Assembly (NCBI GenBank): GCA_015057615.1
Contig: SVEA01000019.1
Coordinates: 1 to 42,801, forward strand
Direction of reading: 5' to 3'
Length of the DNA: 42,801 nucleotides
Source: Lachnospiraceae bacterium
GTDB lineage: Bacteria; Bacillota; Clostridia; Lachnospirales; Lachnospiraceae
The notes under the pieces: model-generated
Seen by the model: the letters and a program-made list of their open reading frames with translations, nothing else
What the model was told of the DNA's origin: nothing
Database searches by the model: none
Part shown: positions 23,625-33,169 of the stretch, piece after piece
Layout: each line of letters starts with the position of its first letter
How positions within the stretch are numbered: the first letter of the stretch is position 1
Program-made: the position numbers and the translations under genes

Positions 23625-24821
23625 TTACCCCCTTAAAAGTTTCTTCGCAATGCTCTGGGCATCAATTTTATCGATATCATCCGGTACGTTCTGCCCAAAA
23701 GTAACATAGGATAAAGATGCATTGGTAAGCATTCGGATATTAAACAGATTACCAATACTACTGGTTTCATCAAGCTTTGTAAAGATGAGATTATAATTCG
23801 TAATATCGGAATAGACTTCCGTCATTTTAATGAGGTCCCTATATTTTGTTGTTGCGCTTAAAACAAGATAAATTTCCTTCTTCTCATCGGGTATTATATT
23901 CAGAAGGCGCTCCATATCATCTCGCTGCTCTTTGTTTCGATGGGAGCGGCCTGCCGTATCAACGAATACGATATCATAGTCTGCAAATTTTTCCTCTGCC
24001 TGCTTAAGATCCTCCTCTGTATAGATCACTTCGATGGGAATCCCAAGAATATTCGCATAGGTGCGCAGCTGCTCAACCGCAGCGATCCGATAGGTATCCG
24101 CAGTCAGAAAGACGATTTTTGCATTCTGCTCCATCTTGTATTTGGAAGCGATTTTAGCGATCGTGGTCGTCTTACCCACACCGGTGGGACCGATAAAGAA
24201 CACGAATTTGGGACCTTTTTCCCCCAGCTTGATCGTCTTTGGCTGCCCCAGCTTTAACACCAGCTTTTGATAGATACTTGCGAGAATCTTATCAACGGAG
24301 ACGTCATTACGGAACGTCCCGTCAATCTCACTAAGAAGCTGATTAGCATAGATCTCATCCACTTCATTGGATACCAGTTGATTATAGACCAATTGTACGC
24401 AGGCAAGATTCTTATTCGGCTCTGCTGCCTTCGGTTCTCTCAGTTCCTCCGGTTCCTTTGTATTCAGCTGCTTTTCCAGCAGGCTTTGCAGATTATTTAG
24501 TTTCTGTTCGATCGCCGAGGATTCGCCGGATGCTTCCTTTGCGGATGCCCCTGCCGGCTTGACACGATCCTCATAGATAATGTCCGGATGAAAGCTCATA
24601 CGGGGCTTTCTCGGCGGCTCCTCCTCCGGCTTATCATTCTTATAGGGGACGGTATCATCCACAGCTGCGGTTATTTCAACCAAAGGCTTACGAAAAAGCT
24701 TATAGATTCCCTTTGGCGCGATCGTTTTAATATTCATAACGATCGCATCTTTTCCCATTTCCTCTTTCGCAAGCATGATTGCTTCCGTTTCTGTATTCGC
24801 TTGAAATTTCTTAATTATCAC
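23625..24821 (-). CDS. flhF: SRP-type GTPase FlhF
   Basis: 398 residues. The N-terminal 100 residues are a basic/proline-rich region. The NG GTPase domain has P-loop GPTGVGKTTT (about 211), DTAGR (about 288) and the specificity motif TKLDE (about 348). FlhF is an SRP-family GTPase that selects the site of flagellar assembly and is stimulated by the N-terminal helix of FlhG. Its ATG overlaps the flhA stop by four bases, so the genes are translationally coupled. Confidence 0.96.
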   Translation of the reverse strand: MIIKKFQANTETEAIMLAKEEMGKDAIVMNIKTIAPKGIYKLFRKPLVEITAAVDDTVPYKNDKPEEEPPRKPRMSFHPDIIYEDRVKPAGASAKEASGESSAIEQKLNNLQSLLEKQLNTKEPEELREPKAAEPNKNLACVQLVYNQLVSNEVDEIYANQLLSEIDGTFRNDVSVDKILASIYQKLVLKLGQPKTIKLGEKGPKFVFFIGPTGVGKTTTIAKIASKYKMEQNAKIVFLTADTYRIAAVEQLRTYANILGIPIEVIYTEEDLKQAEEKFADYDIVFVDTAGRSHRNKEQRDDMERLLNIIPDEKKEIYLVLSATTKYRDLIKMTEVYSDITNYNLIFTKLDETSSIGNLFNIRMLTNASLSYVTFGQNVPDDIDKIDAQSIAKKLLRG

Positions 24822-26854
24822 GATACTGTCACCATCCCTATTGACTGTAATTCTACATTTGAATCAATTTCGTTATAGGATACAACAATCAGGTCTTTAA
24901 AATAATCCTGCGTTAACCTTTTAAAATACATCCGAACAATCGGAGAAGTAATGATAATCGGGTTCTTTCCCAGATCCTCTAATTTTTGCAGCTCCGTCTG
25001 CACCGAATCAACGATTTCCTTTGTAACGGCAGGGTCTAAGGTAAGGTAGGCTCCCTGCTCCGTTTGCTTGACCGAGCCCATAATTTCCTGCTCCACCTTC
25101 GGATCTAAGGTTACCACGCTGGTCATCTCATTTGCAGGGAAATATTTGCTGGAAATCGCACGCTTTAAGCTCTGCCGTACATATTCGGTCAAGACATCCG
25201 TATCCCTGGTCGTCGGCGCATAATCCGCCAGCGTTTCAAAGATCGTTACCAGATCACGAATCGAAATTCCTTCCTCCAGAAGATTTTGCAGTACCTTCTG
25301 TATCTCACCAACGCTTAGCAGCTTTGGTACTAATTCGGATATCAGCGCCTGATTCGCCTCCTGAATATTGTTGACAAGATTCTGTACATCCTGCCTGGTA
25401 AGCAGCTCATGGATATGGCCGCGGATAATTTCAGTCAGATGGGTGGCAATGATGGACGGCGGGTCTACTACGGTATACCCCAACGTCTCCGCTCTCTCAC
25501 GCTGCCCCTCCGTAATCCAGATCGCAGGCAGATGAAAGGATGGCTCAAAGGTCGGTATTCCGGTAATCTCTTCCTCTACATAACCGGGATTCATCGCCAT
25601 ATAATGGTCAAATAGGATTTCACCCTCACTGACCTGAATTCCCTTGATCTTGATAATATATTGGTTCGGATTCAGCTGAATATTATCCCGTAATCGAATC
25701 ATCGGAACCACACAGCCAAGCTCCAGTGCGAGCTGCCTTCGGATCAAAACAACGCGGTCTAATAAGTCTCCGCCCTGATTGGTATCCGCCAGAGGAATGA
25801 TTCCATAGCCGAATTCCAGTTCGATCGGATCCACCTGTAGAAGGGAAGCAACATTTTCCGGCTTTCTGATTTCATTTGCCGAAGCCTCTTCCTCGGATAC
25901 TTCATTTTCAATCTCGGTAATCTCAAGCTTCTCCGCAATTCTTCTTCCGCAAATGATAAAAATCAAACCGTAAATCAGGAACATCAAGGTATTTAAAGGG
26001 GTCAGGATACCCATTCCGATCATACTTGCTCCGACGATATATAATACCTTCGGAATCGAGAAAAGCTGTGTGATCAGGACATCGCCAAAATCGGCTTCCT
26101 TTGACACCTTCGTAACCAAAATACCGGTAGCCATAGAAATCATCAGCGACGGTATCTGGTTGACCAGCCCGTTTCCCATCGTAAGAACAGCATAATGCCG
26201 AAACGCATCCATTGCAGGCATTCCCATTTTCATCATACCCATAACGGTACCGCCGGCAAGATTGATCACCGTGATAATAAGACCTGCGGTAGCATCTCCC
26301 TTAACATACTTGGTAGCACCGTCCATGGAACCAAAGAACCCTGCTTCTTCCTGTATCTTTTCCCTGCGCTTTTTTGCTTCCACATCCGTAATAGCACCCG
26401 TATTCAGATCCGCATCGATTGCCATCTGTTTTCCGGGCATAGCATCCAGAGTAAATCTTGCGGTTACTTCGGAAACTCTCTCCGATCCTTTATTAATTAC
26501 CATGAATTGAACCAGAAGTAATATAATAAATACTATGATACCAATGACAATGTCTCCTCCGCCTACAACATCACCAAAAACCTTAACAATATTGCCCGGG
26601 TTACCGGTCGTTAAAATTAATTTTGAGCTGGACACATTCAGAGAAATACGAAATACTGTCGTTAATAGGAGCAGGGTCGGAAATGCGGACATACCCAGAA
26701 CATCCTTAGTAAACATAGCATTGAATAATATCACCAGAGAAATCGATATATTCAAAGCAAGTAACACATCGAGTACTACAGAAGGCATAGGTATAATCAA
26801 AAATACGATTGCGGCTAATAGGTACAGCCCGACAGCAATATCACTCTTCTTCAT
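24818..26854 (-). CDS. flhA: Flagellar export gate protein FlhA
   Basis: 678 residues, full length. About eight membrane segments lie in the first 320 residues, with the conserved FHIPEP-type loop region VTARFTLDAMPGKQMAIDAD and LNTGAITDVEAKKRRE. The large cytoplasmic domain contains NPGYVEEEITGIPTFEPSFH. FlhA couples the proton motive force to export and docks the chaperone-substrate complexes. GAAGGAG precedes the ATG. The gene is tightly packed between flhB (70 bases) and flhF (overlap). Confidence 0.98.
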   Translation of the reverse strand: MKKSDIAVGLYLLAAIVFLIIPMPSVVLDVLLALNISISLVILFNAMFTKDVLGMSAFPTLLLLTTVFRISLNVSSSKLILTTGNPGNIVKVFGDVVGGGDIVIGIIVFIILLLVQFMVINKGSERVSEVTARFTLDAMPGKQMAIDADLNTGAITDVEAKKRREKIQEEAGFFGSMDGATKYVKGDATAGLIITVINLAGGTVMGMMKMGMPAMDAFRHYAVLTMGNGLVNQIPSLMISMATGILVTKVSKEADFGDVLITQLFSIPKVLYIVGASMIGMGILTPLNTLMFLIYGLIFIICGRRIAEKLEITEIENEVSEEEASANEIRKPENVASLLQVDPIELEFGYGIIPLADTNQGGDLLDRVVLIRRQLALELGCVVPMIRLRDNIQLNPNQYIIKIKGIQVSEGEILFDHYMAMNPGYVEEEITGIPTFEPSFHLPAIWITEGQRERAETLGYTVVDPPSIIATHLTEIIRGHIHELLTRQDVQNLVNNIQEANQALISELVPKLLSVGEIQKVLQNLLEEGISIRDLVTIFETLADYAPTTRDTDVLTEYVRQSLKRAISSKYFPANEMTSVVTLDPKVEQEIMGSVKQTEQGAYLTLDPAVTKEIVDSVQTELQKLEDLGKNPIIITSPIVRMYFKRLTQDYFKDLIVVSYNEIDSNVELQSIGMVTVS

Positions 26855-26924
26855 TACCCAATTCTCCTTCGTCTTTCATGGAGGATTTCTTCGTGAATCT
26901 TTAAAGATACTTCCTCCTGATGAT

Positions 26925-28052
26925 CTATTTTTTTAACCCATATACATAAGCCAGGACCTCTGCCGTCATCTGGTAAAGTTCCGGAGGGATTTCCGCTCCA
27001 AGCTCCACATTATAGTACAGCATCCTTGCCAAGGGCTTATTTTCTACAATTTCTATATTATTTTCCTTCGCAATCTCTTTTATCTTCTGCGCAAGATAAT
27101 CCGCACCCTTTGCAACAAGAACTGGTGCATTCTCCGTATCCTTGTCATACTTGATCGCCGCCGCCAGATGGGTAGGGTTCGTGATGACAACATCGGCCTG
27201 CGGTAAAGCCTGCATCATTCTTCTCTGGGATGCCTCCCGCATACGGCCTCGGATCTTACTCTTCACCTGAGGATCTCCCTCGGTGTTTTTAAATTCGTCC
27301 TTGACCTCCTGCTTCGACATCCGCATATCTTTTTTATACTTTAGCTTTTGGTAGATCAAATCTCCTAAACCAATCACCAGAAACAGCATACTGATCTTCA
27401 GACCAAGATCAATAATGATACTACCGATTAACATAATTGCCTGCAGAAGGCTGATATCATATAGGGTTACCAGAAGGCTCCAATGATCCTTTAAGGCATC
27501 CGAGACAATATAAAAAATCAGAACCATTTTAATTATGGAAACGATTAGCTGCACGATCTTATCCTTGTTGAAAATTTTAGAAAAACCACTGATCGGGTTG
27601 ATTCTGCTGAATTTCGGCTGAATCAGCTTAGCGGATACCTGCCATTTTACCTGGAACAGAATCACCGAAAAGGAAACGATTGCTGTGGTCAGAAAAATCG
27701 GCAGACAGATCCGGATCACGGTTAAAATCCCATCGCGAAACAGAGCATCGGATACCGTCACGTTAAATTCTTCCCCCGCTATTTTCTCAATACTTAGGTA
27801 GGTTTTACGAAAATTATTAATTAATTGCTCCGCCATAAATTGAACAAATAGCTTTAAAATAACAAAAAGGGTTACCAGCGCCGAAGCGGTAATCAGCTCC
27901 GTACTGCGCGCTACCTGACCTTCTTTTCTGGCATCCTGCAGTTTCTTTGCGGTAGGTTCCTCGGTTTTGTCACCTCCGGAATCCCCCTTTGCAAAAAACT
28001 GAAGATTATAAGGAATCCGATAGGTTACGTTATGTAATGCTTCCTCTTTCAT
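26925..28052 (-). CDS. flhB: Export specificity-switch protein FlhB
   Basis: About 375 residues from the ATG used here. The N-terminus has the family pattern LQFFAKG then KTEEPTAKKLQDARKEGQVA. Four membrane segments follow, then the autocleavage site NPTH (about residue 292) in VVITNPTHLAAAIKYDKD. Cleavage at Asn-Pro switches export from rod/hook to filament substrates. A GTG at 28103 would extend the frame through hairpin DNA, so I chose the ATG at 28052; its ribosome binding site is weak, so the start is uncertain. The gap to fliR is filled by two strong inverted repeats. Confidence 0.95.
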   Translation of the reverse strand: MKEEALHNVTYRIPYNLQFFAKGDSGGDKTEEPTAKKLQDARKEGQVARSTELITASALVTLFVILKLFVQFMAEQLINNFRKTYLSIEKIAGEEFNVTVSDALFRDGILTVIRICLPIFLTTAIVSFSVILFQVKWQVSAKLIQPKFSRINPISGFSKIFNKDKIVQLIVSIIKMVLIFYIVSDALKDHWSLLVTLYDISLLQAIMLIGSIIIDLGLKISMLFLVIGLGDLIYQKLKYKKDMRMSKQEVKDEFKNTEGDPQVKSKIRGRMREASQRRMMQALPQADVVITNPTHLAAAIKYDKDTENAPVLVAKGADYLAQKIKEIAKENNIEIVENKPLARMLYYNVELGAEIPPELYQMTAEVLAYVYGLKK

Positions 28053-28081
28053 TCCAATATCTATGCCTTTCTTCGCAACCT

Positions 28082-28130
28082 GCAAACTTTGGGCTACAGG
28101 CACAAAGTTGCAAAGCGAATTAATTCGCTT
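28082..28130. repeat. Inverted repeats in the fliR-flhB gap
   Basis: AAGCGAATTAATTCGCTT (28113-28130) is a perfect 18-bp palindrome. GCAAACTTTG/CAAAGTTGC (28082-28111) forms a second hairpin. They are adjacent, lack a T-tract and occupy most of the gap. This is the same kind of insertion as at cheW-cheC. Confidence 0.75.
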
Positions 28131-28136
28131 GCCCTT

Positions 28137-28904
28137 CTAATAAAAAAACTCTATGGCAGCTTTCATCATCGCAATCATTTCATTAAAAATAAAATCTGCA
28201 ACGGAAGGGACCAGTTCAATCACTAAGGACATCACAAAGAGGCCTACCAGAACCTTCATCTGCATACCAATGACAAACATATTCATCTCCGGCGCAATTT
28301 TTGCCAGTATCGCAAGAATTGTATTGACAAGCAATATCGCCGCAAAGATCGGTAAAACGATACGGAAGCCGATAATAAAATAATCCGTCATAAAGCGCAG
28401 CATCAGCTGATACATCATCGGGTCAAACACAGCCTTCCCCACTGGAACGATTTGAAAGGAATCTGCGATTGCTTTAATAAACATATGATGTAAATTGGTC
28501 ACCAGCATAATCAGAATAACCAGATAACCATAAAGATTCGATGTGATTGTTGTCTGTATCATAGAAACCGGATCCAGTTGATTTACCATGGAAAAACCAA
28601 TTTCCATATCCATAAAATTACCTGCAAAGCTTATAATATAATAGGCTATGTTGGCAAAGAACCCCAGCACCACACCAACGATTGCTTCCTTTACCACCAG
28701 GATAGAATATCCAATCACTCCGGTATATTCCGGCATTTGATCCGTTGATGTAAGCAGGAGGATGATCGCTAACAAGATCGAGAAGCCTACCTTTACCCGA
28801 AACGGCACATTTTTCAACGAAAAAAAAGGAGCCGTCATCATAAATCCGGTAATCCTCACAAGTATTAATAAAAAGAACTCAAAATCCTGTAGTGTGATTG
28901 TCAT
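28137..28904 (-). CDS. fliR: Flagellar export gate protein FliR
   Basis: 255 residues with about six membrane segments, including GFMMTAPFFSLKNVPFRVKV and NLHHMFIKAIADSFQIVPVG, both typical of FliR. It is part of the FliPQR-FlhB export pore. The ATG overlaps the fliQ stop (ATGA). The C-terminus is followed by hairpin DNA before flhB, whereas in some clostridia fliR and flhB are fused. Confidence 0.95.
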   Translation of the reverse strand: MTITLQDFEFFLLILVRITGFMMTAPFFSLKNVPFRVKVGFSILLAIILLLTSTDQMPEYTGVIGYSILVVKEAIVGVVLGFFANIAYYIISFAGNFMDMEIGFSMVNQLDPVSMIQTTITSNLYGYLVILIMLVTNLHHMFIKAIADSFQIVPVGKAVFDPMMYQLMLRFMTDYFIIGFRIVLPIFAAILLVNTILAILAKIAPEMNMFVIGMQMKVLVGLFVMSLVIELVPSVADFIFNEMIAMMKAAIEFFY

Positions 28905-29176
28905 AAGGCATCCACATAGTAGCTAAAATTCGTAAACAGCTCAATGGTAAAGTCTTTTAAATTAGTAAGGATCCAATTTCCAAACAGCATAAGCACTAAA
29001 AATACTGCAATTAATTTCGGAACAAATGTGAGGGTCTGCTCCTGAATGGATGTAACGGTTTGCAATACACTGACAATAAGACCAATTACCAAAGAAGCAA
29101 TTAACATCGGGGCTGCCAATTTAAGTACAAGAAAGATTGCTTGTTTTGCTATATCGATCACAATAATCTCATTCAT
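28901..29176 (-). CDS. fliQ: Flagellar export gate protein FliQ
   Basis: 91 residues, two membrane helices separated by the conserved loop VLQTVTSIQEQTLTFVPKLI. This is the canonical FliQ length and motif. It lies 16 bases after fliP and overlaps fliR by 4 bases. It forms part of the FliPQR export channel. Confidence 0.97.
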   Translation of the reverse strand: MNEIIVIDIAKQAIFLVLKLAAPMLIASLVIGLIVSVLQTVTSIQEQTLTFVPKLIAVFLVLMLFGNWILTNLKDFTIELFTNFSYYVDAL

Positions 29177-29192
29177 GCTGCTTCAACTCCTA

Positions 29193-30038
29193 TCAATAAA
29201 ACGTCTTAACCACTTCTCCAACGATCAAATTCCAGCCATCCGCAATAATGAACAATAAGATCTTAAATGGCATAGAGATCATGGAAGGCGGCAGCATCAT
29301 CATTCCCATTGACATTAAAGTAGAGGCAACTACCATATCAATTATAATGAATGGTATATAGATTAAGAAGCCGATGATAAATGCGGTTCTTAATTCACTA
29401 ATAATAAACGAGGGAATAATTACGGTTAACGGAATTTCCTCCACCGTATCCACCGTCGGTATTCCGGCAATGTCCATAAATAATCGCAGATCCTTAACCT
29501 CCGTCTGCTCCAGCATAAAGGTCCGGATGGGTGCCGTTCCGATCTGAAAGGCTTCCTCCTTCGTAATTTCACCGGCAGACAGCGGCTTAATGGCCTCCGT
29601 ATTAATCTTTGTAAATACCGGAGACATAATAAAAAATGTCAAAAACAGTGCCAGCCCGATTAAAACCTGGTTGGGAGGAGTTGTCTGCGTTCCGAGAGCA
29701 GATCTTACAAAATGCAGAACAATTATAATTCTGGTAAAGGAAGTTACCATGATTAAAATGGAGGGTGCCAACGTAATAATCGTTAATACAAATAACATCT
29801 GCAGGGAGGATGCCAGGGTATCCCCATCCTCTGCCGTACTCAGGGTAAATTCCAAGGGTCCAAGAGACCCCTTTACATTATCACCGCTAACGGAAGGGTC
29901 CTCCGCTGTTATGGTATCTTTTACGGAAGCCGCAGAGGCAGTGGCGGAAATCCCAAAAAAGGTTAATATACACAGCATTAATATCATTGCTATCGCTATC
30001 GGCTTTCTTTTTATGTACTTACGCTTCTCTATGTTCAT
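29193..30038 (-). CDS. fliP: Flagellar export gate protein FliP
   Basis: About 281 residues. An N-terminal signal peptide (MILMLCILTFFGISATASA) is followed by a short acidic spacer. The FliP core has ITLAPSILIMVTSFTRIIIV, then LGTQTTPPNQVLIGLALFLT and MGMMMLPPSMISMPFKILLF, as in the family. The ATG at 30038 has AAAGG nine bases upstream. A TTG at 30092 overlapping the fliO stop could extend the protein by 18 residues but has no ribosome binding site. Confidence 0.96.
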   Translation of the reverse strand: MNIEKRKYIKRKPIAIAMILMLCILTFFGISATASAASVKDTITAEDPSVSGDNVKGSLGPLEFTLSTAEDGDTLASSLQMLFVLTIITLAPSILIMVTSFTRIIIVLHFVRSALGTQTTPPNQVLIGLALFLTFFIMSPVFTKINTEAIKPLSAGEITKEEAFQIGTAPIRTFMLEQTEVKDLRLFMDIAGIPTVDTVEEIPLTVIIPSFIISELRTAFIIGFLIYIPFIIIDMVVASTLMSMGMMMLPPSMISMPFKILLFIIADGWNLIVGEVVKTFY

Positions 30039-30088
30039 GAATACCAACCTTTGCTTCTTATTCTTTGCCAAATCCTCATCCGCTTTCC

Positions 30089-30529
30089 TCAAGTCTCGGA
30101 TTTATTCTTATCTTTTATCATCGCAAGCAGCTTCTTAAAGCTTTGCTTTTCACCGGATGGCATCTTCTTAAGCTTCACCTGTTCTTCCTCGAGTTCCGTA
30201 ATGAACTGGACGGAATCTTTTCCGACGGCGATCACAATATATTTATCCGTGACCTTAACAATTTGAAGCATTTTATTCGGTGCTATATTATAGGAATCAA
30301 TCAGCTGAAAATTATTGCTTTTTAACTGGCCAAATTTTATTTTTCCAATCCATTTGGTCGTATAATAGGTTGCAATTAAAATTACAGCTAACAATAAAAC
30401 CAGGCCAATGAATTCCCAAACATTGTCCGAAGTGGATATCCTCCCGGTGGTCTCCGCTTCGATATTTTTCGAATTAAGCTGGTCCACAATACTTGCTTCC
30501 AGCAATATGGCTCTGTTTTCCTGAAACAT
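30089..30529 (-). CDS. fliO: Flagellar biosynthesis protein FliO (FliZ in Bacillus)
   Basis: About 146 residues. One membrane helix, EFIGLVLLLAVILIATYYTT, is followed by a small basic domain (FQLIDSYNIAPNKMLQIVKV, then IVIAVGKDSVQFITEL) typical of FliO/FliZ. It assists FliP assembly. Divergent in sequence; identified by topology plus its place between cheY and fliP. Starts within 7 bases of the cheY stop. Confidence 0.85.
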   Translation of the reverse strand: MFQENRAILLEASIVDQLNSKNIEAETTGRISTSDNVWEFIGLVLLLAVILIATYYTTKWIGKIKFGQLKSNNFQLIDSYNIAPNKMLQIVKVTDKYIVIAVGKDSVQFITELEEEQVKLKKMPSGEKQSFKKLLAMIKDKNKSET

Positions 30530-30535
30530 CACAAA

Positions 30536-30898
30536 TTAACCCACTGCTTTCTTTACCGCTTCCAGAACACGGTCTGCCTGGAACGGCTTTACAATAAAGT
30601 CCTTTGCACCAGACTGAATCGATTCAATCACCATTGCCTGCTGTCCCATTGCGGAACACATGATAATATTGGCATTCGGATCCGCTTCTTTTATCTTCTT
30701 TAACGCTTGAATTCCATCCATCTCCGGCATGGTAATATCCATCATTACCAAGTCCGGCTTTGTTTCCATGTACTTATCAATCGCTTTTAAGCCATTCTCT
30801 GCTTCCCCTGCAATGTTGTAGCCATTCTTTGTCAAGATATCCTTGATCATCATTCTCATAAATGCCGCATCATCACAAATCAAAATATTTTTTGCCAT
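30536..30898 (-). CDS. cheY: Chemotaxis response regulator CheY
   Basis: 120 residues, a single receiver domain: acidic pocket ILICDDAAFMRMM, phosphorylation site Asp54 in VMMDITMPEMDG, Thr/Ser switch NIIMCSAMGQQ and the conserved Lys in DFIVKPF. Phosphorylated by CheA and dephosphorylated by CheC and FliY. It binds FliM to change motor rotation. AGGAGA precedes the ATG. It lies between fliY and fliO as in Bacillus subtilis. Confidence 0.97.
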   Translation of the reverse strand: MAKNILICDDAAFMRMMIKDILTKNGYNIAGEAENGLKAIDKYMETKPDLVMMDITMPEMDGIQALKKIKEADPNANIIMCSAMGQQAMVIESIQSGAKDFIVKPFQADRVLEAVKKAVG

Positions 30899-30926
30899 AT
30901 TAATTCTCCTATCCTTTTGTTTTTAT

Positions 30927-32117
30927 TTAGTATATTTTATTTTGTTTTGTAATCTCAGTAATACGAATACCAAATGCCTCTTCCATAACTACAACTTCAC
31001 CTTTTGCAACAAACTTTCCGTTGACTAATACGTCAATCGGTTCTCCAGCTAATCGATTCAATTCAATGATCGTTCCGGGCGCAAAATCCAGGATATCTTT
31101 AATCGATTTGCTTGTCCTTCCTAATTCTACGGTTACTTCAAGAGGAACATCCATTAGGAGGTCAATATTTTCTGGTGCTGTAACCGGAGCTGCAGCCGGC
31201 GTAAATGGTGCAAACTGAACCGGTGCCACATTTACATCCTGAATCGGGGGCATCCTATAAGTCGTTCCCGTCATATTCCCTGCCTGATTTTGTAACTCCA
31301 TTCCGGCGGCTAACGGAAGATTTCCCTGTGGCTGTGGCTGCTGCATTTGAGGCTGTGCCGGCGGTACCTGGTTTGGTTCGGGAGCCGGCTTCGGTTGTGC
31401 CTGCGCGCTTTCTTTCTTCGCTGGGCCCGATGTATCACTCTGAGCACCGGATGAGGTATGCATAAATTGCTGATATAGATTTCTTGCAAAATCAAAGGGA
31501 TACAGCTGCATCAATACGCTGTCCACCATATCGCCAATTTCCATATGAAAAGATACCCGTACAAAGGAACCTTTTAAGAATTCCGCTATGTTCTCCGCAT
31601 TTACATCGCCATCCAAATCCACGATCTGAGAAGCCGGAGGACTTATATTAACACGCTTATCAAGCATAGAAGAAATCGAAGTCGCCGCCGAGCCCATCAT
31701 CTGGTTCATTGCCTCGCTGATGGCACTTAAGTGCAGGTCGGTCAGACCACCTTCCAGAAAGGTACCAGTACCTCCCATCATCAAATCGGTAATCACTTTA
31801 ACATCGTTTTCTTTTAATATAAGGATATTATTGCCATCCAGACCATCCTCATAATAAATTTGTATAAACACGCAAGGCTTATCATAGCTTTCCGCAATAT
31901 CCTTCCATGATGCATATTCTACAACCGGTGTTGTTATTACAACCTTCTGATTTACAAGGGAAGACAATGTCGTCGCTGCTGTTCCCATGCTGATATTGGA
32001 AATTTCACCGATCGCATCTTTCTCCGAATCTGTTAACGTTTCTGTATCTACAGGATTGTCGTCGGACATCCCGTTCAATAAAGCATTTATCTCTTCCTGA
32101 GATAGCATACCATCCAT
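30927..32117 (-). CDS. fliY: Flagellar switch phosphatase FliY (FliN-type SpoA C-terminus)
   Basis: 396 residues. The N-terminal CheY-P-binding peptide is MLSQEEINALLNG. The CheC-like domain has two phosphatase motifs (IGEISNISMGTAATTLSSL and HLSAISEAMNQMMGSAATSI). A Pro/Gln-rich linker occupies about 225-300, and the SpoA domain at the C-terminus contains LEVTVELGRTSKSIKDILDF. FliY replaces FliN in the C-ring of many Firmicutes and removes phosphate from CheY-P. Starts 7 bases after fliM. Confidence 0.97.
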   Translation of the reverse strand: MDGMLSQEEINALLNGMSDDNPVDTETLTDSEKDAIGEISNISMGTAATTLSSLVNQKVVITTPVVEYASWKDIAESYDKPCVFIQIYYEDGLDGNNILILKENDVKVITDLMMGGTGTFLEGGLTDLHLSAISEAMNQMMGSAATSISSMLDKRVNISPPASQIVDLDGDVNAENIAEFLKGSFVRVSFHMEIGDMVDSVLMQLYPFDFARNLYQQFMHTSSGAQSDTSGPAKKESAQAQPKPAPEPNQVPPAQPQMQQPQPQGNLPLAAGMELQNQAGNMTGTTYRMPPIQDVNVAPVQFAPFTPAAAPVTAPENIDLLMDVPLEVTVELGRTSKSIKDILDFAPGTIIELNRLAGEPIDVLVNGKFVAKGEVVVMEEAFGIRITEITKQNKIY

Positions 32118-32123
32118 AGCATG

Positions 32124-33104
32124 TTACTCCTCTCCTCTAATTATTGATGAAACCTTTACCGCATATGTGCCTGAGGATGAACCGGGAAGTGCTTGAAATT
32201 TATGTATATTACCTACATAGACGTCTAATTCATCTTCCACTTTGGTATTTAACTTAATAATGTCACCCCGCTGCATATTCATAAAATCATTCACGGAAAT
32301 TGTACTTTTCCCAAGTACGGCACGAATTGGAACCTTCGCTTTCGCAATCGCGATTTCGATCAGATCCTGATAGGATTTATCATCCTTTAACTGCATCGTT
32401 GAATACCAGTACTTTGTATTCAGCTTATCAATTACCTTTTCCATGCTTACATAAGGAAGACAGATGTTCATCATTCCTTCCACATTACCGATCTTTAGAT
32501 TCAGGGTAACAATGGAAATCATCTCACTGGGTGATATAATCTGCGCAAATTGAGAGTTTGTCTCAATCCGCAGCAATCTTGGCTGCAGCTGAATTACATT
32601 TCCCCAGGGCTCCCGAAGCAAATTCGTGCATATATTAAAGATTCGTTCAATGATGGTAAGCTCAATTTCCGAGAAATCTCTCATCTTTTCTAAGGGGTAT
32701 CCCCCACCGCCCAGCATACGATCTACAATGGCATAACCCAGATTATCTGCTAATTCAATGATGATATTTCCCTCCAGAGGCGAGAAATCAACAATTCCTA
32801 ACAAAACAGGATTCGATAGCGCATTGGTAAATTCCGAATAGGTAACTGCTTCCGAGTTAACTACCTCAACCTGAACATTCTTCCGTAAATATGCCGGTAA
32901 GTTTGTTGATAACAATCTGGCATAATGCTCAAAAATAATATTCAATGTTCGAAGATGTTCCTTAGAAAACTTGGACGGTCTGGCAAAGTCATAGTTTTTA
33001 ACTTGCTTTTCATTCGTCTGCTTGAACTCATCCGCATCCAGTTCGCCACTGCTTAATGCCGCCAGCAGGTTATCTATCTCATTTTGGGATAAGACATCGC
33101 TCAT
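32124..33104 (-). CDS. fliM: Flagellar switch protein FliM
   Basis: About 326 residues. The N-terminal CheY-binding peptide is MSDVLSQNEIDNLLAAL. The middle domain has KVKNYDFARPSKFSKEHLRT-like and NPVLLGIVDFSPLEG motifs, and the SpoA-like C-terminus has VLGKSTISVNDFMNMQRGDI. It forms the C-ring with FliG and FliY. GGAGG is eight bases upstream of this ATG; the ATG at 33110 is only two bases from it. It shares the DVLSQNEIDNLL peptide type with FliY. Confidence 0.97.
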   Translation of the reverse strand: MSDVLSQNEIDNLLAALSSGELDADEFKQTNEKQVKNYDFARPSKFSKEHLRTLNIIFEHYARLLSTNLPAYLRKNVQVEVVNSEAVTYSEFTNALSNPVLLGIVDFSPLEGNIIIELADNLGYAIVDRMLGGGGYPLEKMRDFSEIELTIIERIFNICTNLLREPWGNVIQLQPRLLRIETNSQFAQIISPSEMISIVTLNLKIGNVEGMMNICLPYVSMEKVIDKLNTKYWYSTMQLKDDKSYQDLIEIAIAKAKVPIRAVLGKSTISVNDFMNMQRGDIIKLNTKVEDELDVYVGNIHKFQALPGSSSGTYAVKVSSIIRGEE

Positions 33105-33169
33105 TGTCATTACCTCCTAGTAATCTATTCCCATAATAGCATATTTTTCGAAGAAAATCACCATTTTTC